From: Solirubrobacter phytolaccae
GTDB lineage: Bacteria > Actinomycetota > Thermoleophilia > Solirubrobacterales > Solirubrobacteraceae
DNA: 64,000 nucleotides
NCBI RefSeq assembly: GCF_027587195.1
Contig: NZ_JAPDDP010000014.1
Coordinates: forward strand, 1-64,000
Reading direction: 5' to 3'
Each line of letters starts with the position of its first letter. The stretch's first letter is position 1. The notes under the pieces are model-generated. The model searched no databases. It was not told the origin of the DNA and worked only from the letters and a program-made list of their open reading frames with translations. A program made the position numbers and the translations under genes. This document shows positions 31,879-40,675 of this stretch, in pieces.

Positions 31879-32991
31879 TCAGACACCGTTGTCGCGCCGT
31901 TGCACGACGCGGTCCACGTACGCCTCGGCGAGCACGTGCTCGATCGCCATCACGGCCGCGCCGGTCGTGCCCGCGTCCTCCCCGAGCCGCGTCGGGCTCA
32001 CGACGAGATCGCGCGTGGCCATCGGCAGCGAACGGGCGAAGGCGGTCTCGCGCAGACCGGCGAGCAGGTGCTGGGAGGCGACGGCGAGCTCGCCGCCGAG
32101 CACGATCGCCCCGGGGTTGTAGAAGTTGATGCACGCGGCGAGCACCTCGCCGACCGCCCGGCCGGCGCTGCGTACGGCGCGCGCGGCGTCGGCCGATCCG
32201 GAGCGGGCCAGCGCGGCGACGTCCGCCGGAGAGGAGGCCTCGAGCCCGGCGGCGCGCAGCTGCTCGGCGAGCGCGCGTCCACCGACGACCGCCTCCAGGC
32301 AGCCCGTGTTCCCGCACGCGCACGGCACGTGCGCGTGACCGGGGACGCCGATGTGCCCGAGCCCGCCGGCCGTCCCGCGCGCGCCCTGGTGCACGCGGCC
32401 GCCTGAGACGATGCCGCACTCGATCGTGGTTCCGACCGACACGTAGAGCAGGTGGTCGACGGCACGCCAGTGCGTCCACTGCTCCGCGAGCGCGCGCAGG
32501 TTCACGTGCCGGTCGACGAGCACCGGCGCGTCGTGGAGGTGCGGCAGCGCGTCGCGCAGGTCCTGCTCGCACTCGCTGTCGACACCGATCCCCACGGCCC
32601 ACACCCGCTGCGCCGGGACCTGCGCGTGCTCGAGCGTGGCCTGGAGATATGTCCGAACGGCCGCGGGGTCGATCATTGCGCTCTCATAGGTGCGCTCGAA
32701 CACCGGCGTGGCGCCGAGGTTGCACACGACGACCTGGCAAAAGTTCGGCCGAAGGGTCGCCGCGAGCACCACGCCCGCTGTAGGGTTGAACTCGAGCGTG
32801 GCCGGAGGGCGGCCACCGGTCGATGGGCCGTCGGCCTCGTTGACGAGGCCGAGCGTCACCAGCGAGTGGACGCGCTCAGCCAGCGTGGAGCGCGAAAGCC
32901 CGGTGCGGAGCGTGAGCTGGCTTCGTGTCGTGGCGCGCTCGGCGCGGATCAGCCGCAACACGGCGCCCGCGCCCGCAGGGGCCTCGAACAT
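31879..32991 (-). CDS. ROK-family transcriptional regulator, copy 3, with altered sugar site
   Basis: 370 aa from ATG 32991; the frame is open upstream but ATG 32991 aligns with the other copies. HTH present (TTRSQLTLRTGLSRSTLAERV). Zinc motif kept (CACGNTGCLE). The sugar-contact motif VDNDVN is VDRHVN here, and the adjoining GVPGPVAF segment of the other copies is replaced by a distinct acidic stretch. It may bind a different ligand or none. It is divergent from the sugar cassette, with 135 bases between starts, so it is the best-placed regulator of that operon. Confidence 0.87.
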   Translation of the reverse strand: MFEAPAGAGAVLRLIRAERATTRSQLTLRTGLSRSTLAERVHSLVTLGLVNEADGPSTGGRPPATLEFNPTAGVVLAATLRPNFCQVVVCNLGATPVFERTYESAMIDPAAVRTYLQATLEHAQVPAQRVWAVGIGVDSECEQDLRDALPHLHDAPVLVDRHVNLRALAEQWTHWRAVDHLLYVSVGTTIECGIVSGGRVHQGARGTAGGLGHIGVPGHAHVPCACGNTGCLEAVVGGRALAEQLRAAGLEASSPADVAALARSGSADAARAVRSAGRAVGEVLAACINFYNPGAIVLGGELAVASQHLLAGLRETAFARSLPMATRDLVVSPTRLGEDAGTTGAAVMAIEHVLAEAYVDRVVQRRDNGV

Positions 32992-32997
32992 GCCGCG

Positions 32998-33007
32998 AGT
33001 TAACCAG
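32998..33007 (-). promoter_or_regulatory. GTTAAC box upstream of ROK copy 3
   Basis: CTGGTTAACT again, 6 bases before the ROK copy 3 start and in the shared intergenic region with the sugar operon. The related GGACCGAAGTTT element lies at 33023-33034. Confidence 0.5.
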
Positions 33008-33074
33008 ACTTGCGTCGGACCCGGACCGAAGTTTGGACGTTGGGTTCGGATTAAGTTGCGTTGTACGCCAGAAA

Positions 33075-33118
33075 CAAGCATGCTTTTGCTTGACATCTGG
33101 GCTAAGCAGAATTAGCGT
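33075..33118 (+). promoter_or_regulatory. Candidate promoter/operator of the sugar cassette
   Basis: CAAGCA (33075-33080) and TGCTTG (33087-33092) form an inverted repeat, with the palindrome AAGCATGCTT inside. TTGACA at 33090-33095 is a good -35 match; a convincing -10 is not seen (TTAGCG at 33112 is the best). The repeat overlaps the -35, as expected for an operator. Confidence 0.4.
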
Positions 33119-33126
33119 CCGCGCTC

Positions 33127-34233
33127 ATGTCTGGAGGAGAGGTTCGCGTCGCCATTGCGGGGACGGGATTCATCGGTGCTGTCCACGCTCGGTCGGCGCG
33201 GCTCGCGGGTGCGCGCTTGGTCGGCGTCGCCGCGTCCTCGCCCGAGAGCAGTGTCCGCGCCGCGGCCGCGCTCGGCGCCGAGCGGGCGTTCGCGTCCGCG
33301 GAGGAGCTGGTCGAGGCGCCTGATGTGGACGTCGTCCACATCTGCACGCCCAACCATCTGCACAGGCCGTTGGCGGAAGCGGCGCTGGCCGCCGGCAAGC
33401 ACGTGATCTGCGAGAAGCCGCTGGCGGTCGACGACCGCGGTGCCGAGGAGATGCTCGAAGCGGCGACCGCCGCCGGGCGCGTCACCGCGGTCCCGTTCGT
33501 CTACCGCTATTACCCCACCGTGCGCGAGGCGCGCGAGCGCATCCGCACGGGAGCGTCCGGTCCGGTCCGCCTGATCCACGGCGGCTACCTGCAGGACTGG
33601 CTGCTGCGCCCGGAGGACGACAACTGGCGCGTGGACGAGCAGCTCGGCGGCGCGTCACGCGCGTTCGCCGACATCGGCTCGCACTGGTGCGACCTCGCGG
33701 AGTTCGTCACGGGGCACCGGATCACGCGCGTGAGCGCGCGCACCTACCTCTCGATCCCGGCCCGGGTGACCGAGGACGCGGTGATCCTGCAGTTCGAGAC
33801 CGACCAGGGCGCCGTCGGCAGCGCCGTTATCAGCCAGATCTCGGCCGGGCGCAAGAACCAGCTCACGCTCGAGATCGACGCCGCCGAGGAAGCGCTCGCC
33901 TTCAACCAGGAAGAGCCGGAGACGCTCTGGCTCGGCCACCGCGAGAGCGTCACGCTGCTCAAGCGCGACCCCGCCGCGCTGTCCGCGCCCGCCGCGCGCC
34001 TGGTGACCGTCCCCGCGGGCCACCCGCAGGGCTACAACGACTGCTTCGACGCCTTCGTCGCCGACGCCTACGCCGCCGCGACGACGGGCGAGGCCCCCGA
34101 CGGGCTGCCGGACTTCCGGGATGGACTCCGCGCGGCCCGGATCACCGCGGCCGTGCTGGCGTCCGCCGAGACCGAGACCTGGGTCGACGTGCCGAGCGCG
34201 GCGGCCTTGACCGCGGAGACCGCTGATGTCTGA
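33127..34233 (+). CDS. Gfo/Idh/MocA-family oxidoreductase
   Basis: 368-aa cytosolic NAD(P)-dependent sugar or inositol dehydrogenase-like enzyme. Rossmann motif VAIAGTGFIGAVHA at the start and the family signature CEKPLAVDDRG near residue 97. The C-terminal half carries the substrate domain with FADIGSHWCDLAEF, where the His is a usual catalytic residue. ATG 33127 is used; no clear ribosome site lies upstream. It leads the cassette and overlaps the ABC ATPase by 8 bases. Together with the epimerase it suggests oxidation and rearrangement of the imported sugar. Substrate unknown. Confidence 0.88.
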   Translation: MSGGEVRVAIAGTGFIGAVHARSARLAGARLVGVAASSPESSVRAAAALGAERAFASAEELVEAPDVDVVHICTPNHLHRPLAEAALAAGKHVICEKPLAVDDRGAEEMLEAATAAGRVTAVPFVYRYYPTVREARERIRTGASGPVRLIHGGYLQDWLLRPEDDNWRVDEQLGGASRAFADIGSHWCDLAEFVTGHRITRVSARTYLSIPARVTEDAVILQFETDQGAVGSAVISQISAGRKNQLTLEIDAAEEALAFNQEEPETLWLGHRESVTLLKRDPAALSAPAARLVTVPAGHPQGYNDCFDAFVADAYAAATTGEAPDGLPDFRDGLRAARITAAVLASAETETWVDVPSAAALTAETADV

Positions 34234-35728
34234 ACAAACGCTCCTCCAGATGGAGGGCATCCGCAAGTCGTTCGTCGGCGTGGAGGTGCTCCACGGCGTC
34301 GACCTCGACCTGCGGGCCGGGGAGATCCACGCGATCGTGGGTGAGAACGGCGCCGGCAAGTCCACCCTGATGAAGACGCTCGCGGGCGTCCACGCGCCCG
34401 ACGAGGGCACGATCCGGATCGACGGCCAGGAGGTGAGCTTCCACCACCCGGCCGCGGCCCAGGCCGCGGGCGTCGGCATCGTCTACCAGGAGTTCAACCT
34501 CCTGCCGGACCGCAACGTCGCGGAGAACATCTTCATCGGCCGTGAGCCGGTCAGGGCCGGCATCGTCGACCGCCGCAAGATGGAGCGCGAGACCGCCGCG
34601 CTGCTCGAGGAGGTCGGCGAGGCCAGCTTCGGGCCGCGCACCCCGGTGCGCTGGCTGTCGGTCGCGCAGCAGCAGGTGGTGGAGATCGTCAAGGCCCGCT
34701 CGCTCAACGCGCGCATCCTCGTGCTCGACGAGCCGACCGCGGCGCTGGCCGAGGGCGAGGTCGAGCTGCTGTTCACGCTCGTGCGCCGGCTCCAGGAGCT
34801 CGGCGTCGGCGTCCTCTACATCTCCCACCGCCTGCGCGAGGTGTTCGCGCTCTCGGACCGGATCACGGTCATCAAGGACGGCGGCGTCGTCAAGACGCTC
34901 AACACGGCCGAGACCAACCAGCGCGAGCTCGTGAACCTGATGGTCGGCCGCGAGCTCGACGGGTACTTCCCGGAGCGCGGCGCCAAGGACGACCTCGGCG
35001 ACGTGCGCCTGAAGGTCTCCGGCCTCTCCACGGCGCTCCTGCGGGACGTCTCGTTCGAGGTACGCGCGGGTGAGATCGTCGGTCTCGCCGGGCTGCAGGG
35101 CTCGGGCCGGACGGAGATCGCGCGCGCGGTGTTCGGCGCCGACCCGATCGCCGACGGAACGGTGGAGATCGACGGCAAGGCCAAGCGCTTCAAGCATCCG
35201 CGCCAGGCAGTCAAGGCCGGTCTCGGGTTCATCACCGAGGACCGCAAGGCCGAGGGACTCGCGCTCGCGCAGTCGATCTCGGACAACATGCTGCTCGCCG
35301 TCCGGACGGTCATGCCCTCGCGCAAGCGGCGCTCGACGCCCGGCCTGATGACGGTGAAGGAGCTCGCGGAGGTGACCGAGCTGCGGGCCCGCGGCCCCGA
35401 GCAGGAAGTGCGCTTCCTGTCGGGCGGCAACCAGCAGAAGGTCGTCCTCTCCAAGTGGCTGGAGACCCAGCCCGGGATCCTCATCTTCGACGAGCCGACG
35501 CGCGGCATCGACGTCGGCGCCAAGGCCGGCATCCACGACCTGATCCGCAAGCTCGCGAAGGACGGCGTGGCCGTGTTGATGATCTCGTCCGAGCTGCCGG
35601 AGCTGATCGGCATGAGCGACCGCATCCTCGTGATGCACGAGGGCGTGCTCGCGGGCGAGCTGCCCGGCGGCGCGAGCGAGCCGCAGATCATGGAACTTGC
35701 GACCGGCTCCGCTGAGGTGGCGGCATGA
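34226..35728 (+). CDS. Sugar ABC transporter ATP-binding protein (RbsA/MglA-like)
   Basis: 500 aa with two fused ATPase domains that power uptake of a monosaccharide across the membrane. First half: Walker A GENGAGKST near residue 38, signature LSVAQQQ, Walker B ILVLDEPTAAL. Second half: degenerate Walker A GLQGSGRTE, signature LSGGNQQK and ILIFDEPTRGID. This asymmetry is normal for the RbsA/MglA/XylG class. Overlaps with genes on both sides show a compact operon. ATG 34226. Confidence 0.95.
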   Translation: MSEQTLLQMEGIRKSFVGVEVLHGVDLDLRAGEIHAIVGENGAGKSTLMKTLAGVHAPDEGTIRIDGQEVSFHHPAAAQAAGVGIVYQEFNLLPDRNVAENIFIGREPVRAGIVDRRKMERETAALLEEVGEASFGPRTPVRWLSVAQQQVVEIVKARSLNARILVLDEPTAALAEGEVELLFTLVRRLQELGVGVLYISHRLREVFALSDRITVIKDGGVVKTLNTAETNQRELVNLMVGRELDGYFPERGAKDDLGDVRLKVSGLSTALLRDVSFEVRAGEIVGLAGLQGSGRTEIARAVFGADPIADGTVEIDGKAKRFKHPRQAVKAGLGFITEDRKAEGLALAQSISDNMLLAVRTVMPSRKRRSTPGLMTVKELAEVTELRARGPEQEVRFLSGGNQQKVVLSKWLETQPGILIFDEPTRGIDVGAKAGIHDLIRKLAKDGVAVLMISSELPELIGMSDRILVMHEGVLAGELPGGASEPQIMELATGSAEVAA

Positions 35729-36756
35729 CCGTGGTTGATCCTTCTGAGTCGAGCCCGGGCACGCGCGCGGCCGCGCGCAAGGAGCGCGTGGCCGGGTGGC
35801 GCGTCGGCGTGCTGGCCTCGCCGGCGGCGCCCGTCTACGGCGCGCTGATCGGCATCATCGTCCTCGCCTGGATCGTCGTCACCATCGACGGCGGCGAGTT
35901 CCTGACGACGGGCAACATCGTCAACATGCTGCAGCGCTCGGTCGCGCTCGGCATCGTCTCGCTCGGCCAGACGGTCGTGATCCTGCTCGGGTCGCTGGAC
36001 CTGTCGGTCGCGGCGCTCATCTCGCTCTCGTCGCTCGTGACCGCGCAGCAGATGGACGGCCAGCCGGGCAACGTCATCCCGGCGATCCTGATCGTCCTCG
36101 CGATGGGTGCCGGCGTCGGCCTCGCCAACGGCCTGATCATCACCAAGCTGCGCGTGAACGCGTTCATCGCGACGCTCGGCATGGCGCTGATCCTCGGCGG
36201 CATCATCGAGAACGGCTGGAGCGGCCCGCAGGGCGGCGTCACGGACGCGTTCTCCCAGGACCTCGGCTACACGCGGTTCGGCGTCATCCCGATGTCGTTC
36301 ATCCTGTTCGCCGTCGTCGCGGTGGTGATCTGGTTCATCCTGCGCAGCACCCGCTTCGGCTACCGCGTCTACGCGGTCGGCGGTTCCGAGGACGTCTCCA
36401 AGCTCTCGGGCCTGCGCACGCACCGCACGATCATCGGCGCGCACATCGTGTGCTCGCTGACCGCGGTGATCACCGGCATCTTCCTGGCCTCGCGCCTGAA
36501 GGCCGGCACGCCGACCGTCGGGCTCGACGGCGGCTACGACCTCGAGTCGATCGCGGCCGTGGTGCTCGGCGGCACGGCCCTCACCGGCGGTCGCGGCGGC
36601 GTCATCGGCACGATCGGCGGCGTCTTCATCCTCGCCGTGCTCGACAACGTCTTCAACCAGCTCGAGTTCAACTCGTTCGTCAGGGATGTCGTCCGAGGCA
36701 TCGTCATCATCGCCGCCGTCGCCATCTACGCGCGGCGCCAGGAGAAGAAGGCATGA
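35725..36756 (+). CDS. Sugar ABC transporter permease 1 (RbsC-like)
   Basis: 343-aa integral membrane permease of the BPD_transp_2 family, about ten helices. Seen: FLTTGNIVNMLQRSVALGIVSLGQTVVILLGSLDLSVAALISLSS region and the conserved GLRTHRTIIGAHIVCSLTAV and GGTALTGGRGG segments that contact the ATPase. A cytoplasmic N-terminus of about 30 charged residues precedes the first helix. Starts with a 4-base overlap (ATGA) with the ATPase gene. Confidence 0.93.
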   Translation: MTVVDPSESSPGTRAAARKERVAGWRVGVLASPAAPVYGALIGIIVLAWIVVTIDGGEFLTTGNIVNMLQRSVALGIVSLGQTVVILLGSLDLSVAALISLSSLVTAQQMDGQPGNVIPAILIVLAMGAGVGLANGLIITKLRVNAFIATLGMALILGGIIENGWSGPQGGVTDAFSQDLGYTRFGVIPMSFILFAVVAVVIWFILRSTRFGYRVYAVGGSEDVSKLSGLRTHRTIIGAHIVCSLTAVITGIFLASRLKAGTPTVGLDGGYDLESIAAVVLGGTALTGGRGGVIGTIGGVFILAVLDNVFNQLEFNSFVRDVVRGIVIIAAVAIYARRQEKKA

Positions 36757-37763
36757 GCACCGAGAACGTCGCCGCCTCCGGCTTCGGCGCGGATGAGCAG
36801 GATCGTGGCCGCCGCTTCCTGAGCGCGCTGGCCAGCACCGGGACGATCTTCATCCTGCTGCTGATCCTCTGGGTCTGGATCACGATCCTGAACCCGACGT
36901 TCGCCGAGCCCGGCCCGTTCCTGGCCTACCTGAAGCGCTCCGCGCCGCTGGTCATCCTCGCGGCCGGCGCGTACTTCGTGCTCGTCAGCGGCAACTTCGA
37001 CCTCTCGGTCGGCTCGCTGGTGACCGTGATGGTGGTCGTCGCGGCGCGGCTGATCGAAGGCGAGCCGAGCCGCACGTGGCCCGTGATCCTGCTGCTGCTG
37101 GTGATCGGCGCCGTGGTCGGGTTCGCCAACGGGTTCATCTCGACGATCTTGCGCGTGCCCTCGTTCATCACGACGTTGGGGATGTTGCTCATCCTCAACG
37201 GGGCCGTGTTCTGGTGGACAGGCGGCGCGCCGCGCGGCGCGCTGTCCGACAACTTCCGCTCGATCGGGCGTCAGGGGATCGAGGGGATCCCGTGGATCGA
37301 GCAGCTGCCGTGGTCGGTGCTGTTGATGTTCGCGATCGGTGCCGCATCGGTGTTGCTGATGCGGGCCGACTTCGGACGACAGCTCATCGCCACGGGTGAC
37401 AACGAACGAGCCGCCCGCCTGTCGGGCGTGCGCGTGGACCGCGTGCGGATCCTGGCCTTCGTCCTCTCGGGCGTCCTGGCTGCCGTCGCGGGCATTCTGC
37501 TCGGAGGCTTCGGCGGGGTTTCGGCCCAGGTCGGCAAGGGCCTCGAGTTCGACGCGATCACCGCCTGCGTGCTGGGCGGGGTCGTGCTCGGGGGCGGCCG
37601 TGGATCGGTCGTCGCCGCGATGGCCGGTGCTCTCACCCTCGAGGCGCTGTTCACGTGGCTCAACCTGCAGGGCATTTCCGGCGCGCTCGAGGACACCGTC
37701 CAGGGCGTGATCATCATCGGCGCCGTCGGCTTTGCCGCCTACCGGCTCCGGGGCGCCCGATGA
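36753..37763 (+). CDS. Sugar ABC transporter permease 2 (RbsC-like)
   Basis: 336 aa. ATG 36753 overlaps the first permease stop by four bases. Same family as permease 1 but divergent: SGNFDLSVGSLVTVMVVVAARLIEG and LGGVVLGGGRGSVVAAMAG are the matching signatures. Two different permease genes with one fused ATPase suggest a heterodimeric channel. It is followed by the binding protein, with 32 bases between. Confidence 0.93.
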   Translation: MSTENVAASGFGADEQDRGRRFLSALASTGTIFILLLILWVWITILNPTFAEPGPFLAYLKRSAPLVILAAGAYFVLVSGNFDLSVGSLVTVMVVVAARLIEGEPSRTWPVILLLLVIGAVVGFANGFISTILRVPSFITTLGMLLILNGAVFWWTGGAPRGALSDNFRSIGRQGIEGIPWIEQLPWSVLLMFAIGAASVLLMRADFGRQLIATGDNERAARLSGVRVDRVRILAFVLSGVLAAVAGILLGGFGGVSAQVGKGLEFDAITACVLGGVVLGGGRGSVVAAMAGALTLEALFTWLNLQGISGALEDTVQGVIIIGAVGFAAYRLRGAR

Positions 37764-37795
37764 AGCAGATGCACAATCAACGAGGAGGAACAGGG

Positions 37796-39025
37796 ATGAT
37801 CTGGAGGAGACTGGCGGGCCCCGCGGCCCTGCTGGCGTGTTGCGCGACGATTGCCGCTTGCGGCAGCACGGATGACCCGGGCAGCGAGACGACCGGTGAC
37901 GCGACTCCGGTCGCCACGGCGACCGAAGGCCCGAAGACGGACCTGGGCGAGAACTCCGAGTTCTTCGTCCAGGCGGACTACGACAAGCAGCTCGCGCAGC
38001 GCTCGGCCACGCCTGAGGGCCCGGCCGACAAGCCGTGGGAGCAGATGATCGAGCCCGGCGAGATGGTCGACACGACCGAGTTCAAGGCCAAGAAGGCCGA
38101 CAACTGGAACGTGTGCTTCTCGAACGCCGCGAACGACAACCCGTGGCGCCAGAACGGTGGCATCACGATGAAGGCCGAGGCCGACAACACGCCGGAGATC
38201 GGCAAGTTCACGGTCGTCGACGCCGAGGCGAAGGACGACAAGCAGATCTCCGACATCGAGGCGATGGTCTCCGGTGGCAAGTGCGACGCGATCATCATCG
38301 CGCCGAACACCACCGCGACCCTGACCCCGGCCGTCGAGAAGGCCTGCGAGTCCAAGATCCCGGTCATCGTGTTCGACCGTGGTGTCACGACCGACTGCCC
38401 GGTCACGTTCATCCACCCGATCGGCGGCTACGCCTTCGGTGCTGACGCGGCCGAGTTCCTGCGTGACAACGTCAAGGAAGGCGGGAAGATCCTCGCCCTC
38501 CGCATCCTGCCGGGCGTGGACGTCCTCGAAACCCGCTGGTCGGGCGCCAAGGGCATCTTCGAAGAGGCCGGCCTGAACGTCGTCGGCGTCGAGTTCACCG
38601 ACGGTGACGCGGCCAAGACGAAGTCGATCGTGTCCGACTACCTGCAGCGCGAGGGCACCCTCGACGGTGTCTGGATGGACGCCGGCGCGACCGCCGTCGC
38701 CATGACGGAGGCCTTCGAGGACGCCGGCCAGGAGATCCCGTTCGTCACCGGCGAGGATCAGAACGACTTCCTGACCAAGTGGAAGGAAGACGGCCTGAAG
38801 GCGATCGCCCCGACGTACTCCAACTACCAGTGGCGTACGGCGATCATCGCCACCACCAAGATCCTGAAGGGCGAAGAGGTCCCGAAGGAGTGGATCCTCC
38901 CGCAGCCGAAGATCACGCAGGAGAACCTGGACCAGTACGTCAAGCCGGACATGCCGCCGCTGTACTACGCGCTGTGCGGTTGCGAGGACCTGCCGGGCTT
39001 CCCGCAGAAGTGGGGCGGCAAGTAG
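37796..39025 (+). CDS. Sugar-binding lipoprotein of the ABC transporter
   Basis: 409 aa. ATG 37796 has AGGAGGAA about 9 bases upstream; an ATG at 37760 is also in frame but has none. Lipoprotein signal with lipobox TIAAC (Cys about 22). About 80 residues of acidic, low-complexity linker and an unusual helical segment precede the periplasmic-binding core, which starts near NWNVCFSNAANDNPWRQ. The core is of the ribose/galactose type (substrate-binding protein class 4): VDAEAKDDKQISDIEAM, IIIAPNTTATL, VIVFDRGV. Four Cys near both ends of the core may make a disulfide. Catches the sugar for the two permeases. Confidence 0.9.
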   Translation: MIWRRLAGPAALLACCATIAACGSTDDPGSETTGDATPVATATEGPKTDLGENSEFFVQADYDKQLAQRSATPEGPADKPWEQMIEPGEMVDTTEFKAKKADNWNVCFSNAANDNPWRQNGGITMKAEADNTPEIGKFTVVDAEAKDDKQISDIEAMVSGGKCDAIIIAPNTTATLTPAVEKACESKIPVIVFDRGVTTDCPVTFIHPIGGYAFGADAAEFLRDNVKEGGKILALRILPGVDVLETRWSGAKGIFEEAGLNVVGVEFTDGDAAKTKSIVSDYLQREGTLDGVWMDAGATAVAMTEAFEDAGQEIPFVTGEDQNDFLTKWKEDGLKAIAPTYSNYQWRTAIIATTKILKGEEVPKEWILPQPKITQENLDQYVKPDMPPLYYALCGCEDLPGFPQKWGGK

Positions 39026-39029
39026 CACT

Positions 39030-39890
39030 ATGAAGTTGGGCGCCAACACATGGATCTGGGCCAGCCCGCTCACCGATGAGCGGCTGACCCAGCTCGCGCC
39101 GCGGGTGCGCGATATGGGGTTCGACGTCGTCGAGCTCCCGATCGAGCAGCTAGGGGACTGGAGTCCTGAGCACGCTGCGGAGGTCCTGGCCGAGCACGGG
39201 CTGGGTGCCTCGATCGCAGTCGCGATGGCTCCGGGGCGTGAGTTGTGTGGCGCTGACGCGGAAACGGTCGCGACGACCCAGGCCTTCCTTCGGGACTGCC
39301 TGGACGTCGCGGCCACGGTTGGGGCCGGCGCGATCGCCGGCCCCATCTACACCTCGACCGGCCGGACCTGGCGGATCGGGGCCGACGAGCGCGCTTCGCT
39401 GTACGCGGAGCTGCGCGAGAACTTGAAGCCCGCTGCGGACCACGCGGGCGAAGTGGGCGTGAAGATCGGCATCGAGCCGCTCGTGCGCTACGAGACGTCG
39501 TTGATCAACACGGTCGAGCAGGCCCTCGAGGCCATCGATCCGTTGCCGACGTCCGTGGGCCTACTGCTCGACACCTACCACGCCAACGTGGAAGAGAAGG
39601 ACTTCGCCGGCTCGTTCATCCTGGGCGGCCCGCGGCTCGTGCACGTGCACGCGTCCGCGAACGACCGCGGCGCGCCGGGTGCCGACCACATCGACTGGGT
39701 CGGGTTCCGCGACGCCGTGATCTCGACCGGCTACGACGGCCCCGTCGTGATCGAGTCCTTCACGGCCGAGAACGAGACCATCGCCACGGCGGCGTCCGTC
39801 TGGCGGCCACTGGCGTCTTCGCAGGACGCCATCGCGGTGGAGGGCCTCGAGTTCCTCCGCTCGCTGTTCGCTGAAGTCCCCGCGGCCTGA
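39030..39890 (+). CDS. Sugar phosphate isomerase/epimerase (ketose 3-epimerase-like)
   Basis: 286-aa TIM-barrel enzyme of the xylose-isomerase-like/AP-endonuclease 2 family. Metal ligands match D-psicose/tagatose 3-epimerases: E149 (KIGIEPL), D181 (LLLDTYH), H207 (HVHASANDRGAPG) and E242 (VVIESF). This suggests C-3 epimerisation of a ketose, feeding the oxidoreductase at the head of the operon or vice versa. Starts 5 bases after the binding-protein stop. A strong terminator follows 13 bases after the stop. Confidence 0.87.
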   Translation: MKLGANTWIWASPLTDERLTQLAPRVRDMGFDVVELPIEQLGDWSPEHAAEVLAEHGLGASIAVAMAPGRELCGADAETVATTQAFLRDCLDVAATVGAGAIAGPIYTSTGRTWRIGADERASLYAELRENLKPAADHAGEVGVKIGIEPLVRYETSLINTVEQALEAIDPLPTSVGLLLDTYHANVEEKDFAGSFILGGPRLVHVHASANDRGAPGADHIDWVGFRDAVISTGYDGPVVIESFTAENETIATAASVWRPLASSQDAIAVEGLEFLRSLFAEVPAA

Positions 39891-39902
39891 ACCTGACTGA
39901 GT

Positions 39903-39935
39903 GTCGGTCGAGCGGGCGCTGAGCCCGCTCCCGAC
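39903..39935. terminator. Bidirectional terminator between sugar cassette and copper operon
   Basis: GAGCGGGC and GCCCGCTC form an 8-bp stem around GCTGA. It is extended by GTCGG/CCGAC beyond a 2-base bulge. It lies between convergent stops, so it can end both transcripts. No clear T run. Confidence 0.7.
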
Positions 39936-39955
39936 CTACTCGTCAGTCGCGACGA

Positions 39956-40675
39956 TCAGCGGACAGTTACTCGCGCGCGCGAGGGGCTGCCCGACGCGGC
40001 GTTGCCCGCGAGGTCCTTCGCGCTGACCTGCACGCCGTAGGTCCCGGCGCGCAAACCGGACACCGTCACGGAGCCCGTGCCCCGATCGACCTCGACCGTG
40101 CGCGTCTTGACAACTCGCCCGCCGCGCGTGAGGCGCACCGCGACCTTGCCGTCCTCGGACAGGCGGAAGCGGACGCGCACGCCGCGCCGCACGCGCGACA
40201 CGTTCACGCGGTCCAGCTTCGGGGCGACGGTGTCGCGGAGCTCGTAGACGGCGAGCGGCGGCGTGTCGTTCGCGTACGGCTGCTCGCTCAGGGGCGGCGG
40301 GGGTGGCGGCGGAGCGGGGTTGCCGCTCTCGTCGGTGACCTTGACGACGCCGGTCATCGTTCCCGCGTGGAGCTGGCAGACGTACGCGTAGTTACCGGCG
40401 GCCGTGAACGTCTGGGAGACGGACGGGCCGGCGATGGCGAACGGCGAGTCGATCGACCAGTTGGTCGAGCTCGACTTGACGTTGTGCATCAGCGTCGTGC
40501 CGGCGAAGGACCAGGTGACCTTCTCGCCCACCTTGACGGAGACCTCGGGGGACGACCAGCGGTTGTTGATGACGTCGTCGACGGCCTGGATGGTCACGTC
40601 GGCGGACGCGGTGGCGGGAAGGGCGAGCGCGGCGGCCAGGAGCGCGGCGGCCGTGAACGGGACGACGACGCGCAT
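39956..40675 (-). CDS. Secreted cupredoxin-domain protein (third gene of copper operon)
   Basis: 239 aa from ATG 40675, with a signal peptide (residues 1-22, ends ATASA). Plastocyanin-like domain (about 23-125) with a complete type-1 copper set: His in LMHNV, then Cys, His and Met in YVCQLHAGTM (C-x2-H-x3-M). A Pro-rich linker follows (PPPPPPPP), then a C-terminal beta-sandwich of about 90 residues (RVRFRLSEDGKVAVRL) that is also found in the first cupredoxin of this operon. A mobile electron carrier for the multicopper oxidase is likely. Start overlaps the oxidase stop by one base (TGATG). Confidence 0.88.
   Translation of the reverse strand: MRVVVPFTAAALLAAALALPATASADVTIQAVDDVINNRWSSPEVSVKVGEKVTWSFAGTTLMHNVKSSSTNWSIDSPFAIAGPSVSQTFTAAGNYAYVCQLHAGTMTGVVKVTDESGNPAPPPPPPPLSEQPYANDTPPLAVYELRDTVAPKLDRVNVSRVRRGVRVRFRLSEDGKVAVRLTRGGRVVKTRTVEVDRGTGSVTVSGLRAGTYGVQVSAKDLAGNAASGSPSRARVTVR

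Noticed and set aside
29197-32991. ROK genes as sugar kinases
   Set aside because: All three have an N-terminal winged HTH, which kinases lack.
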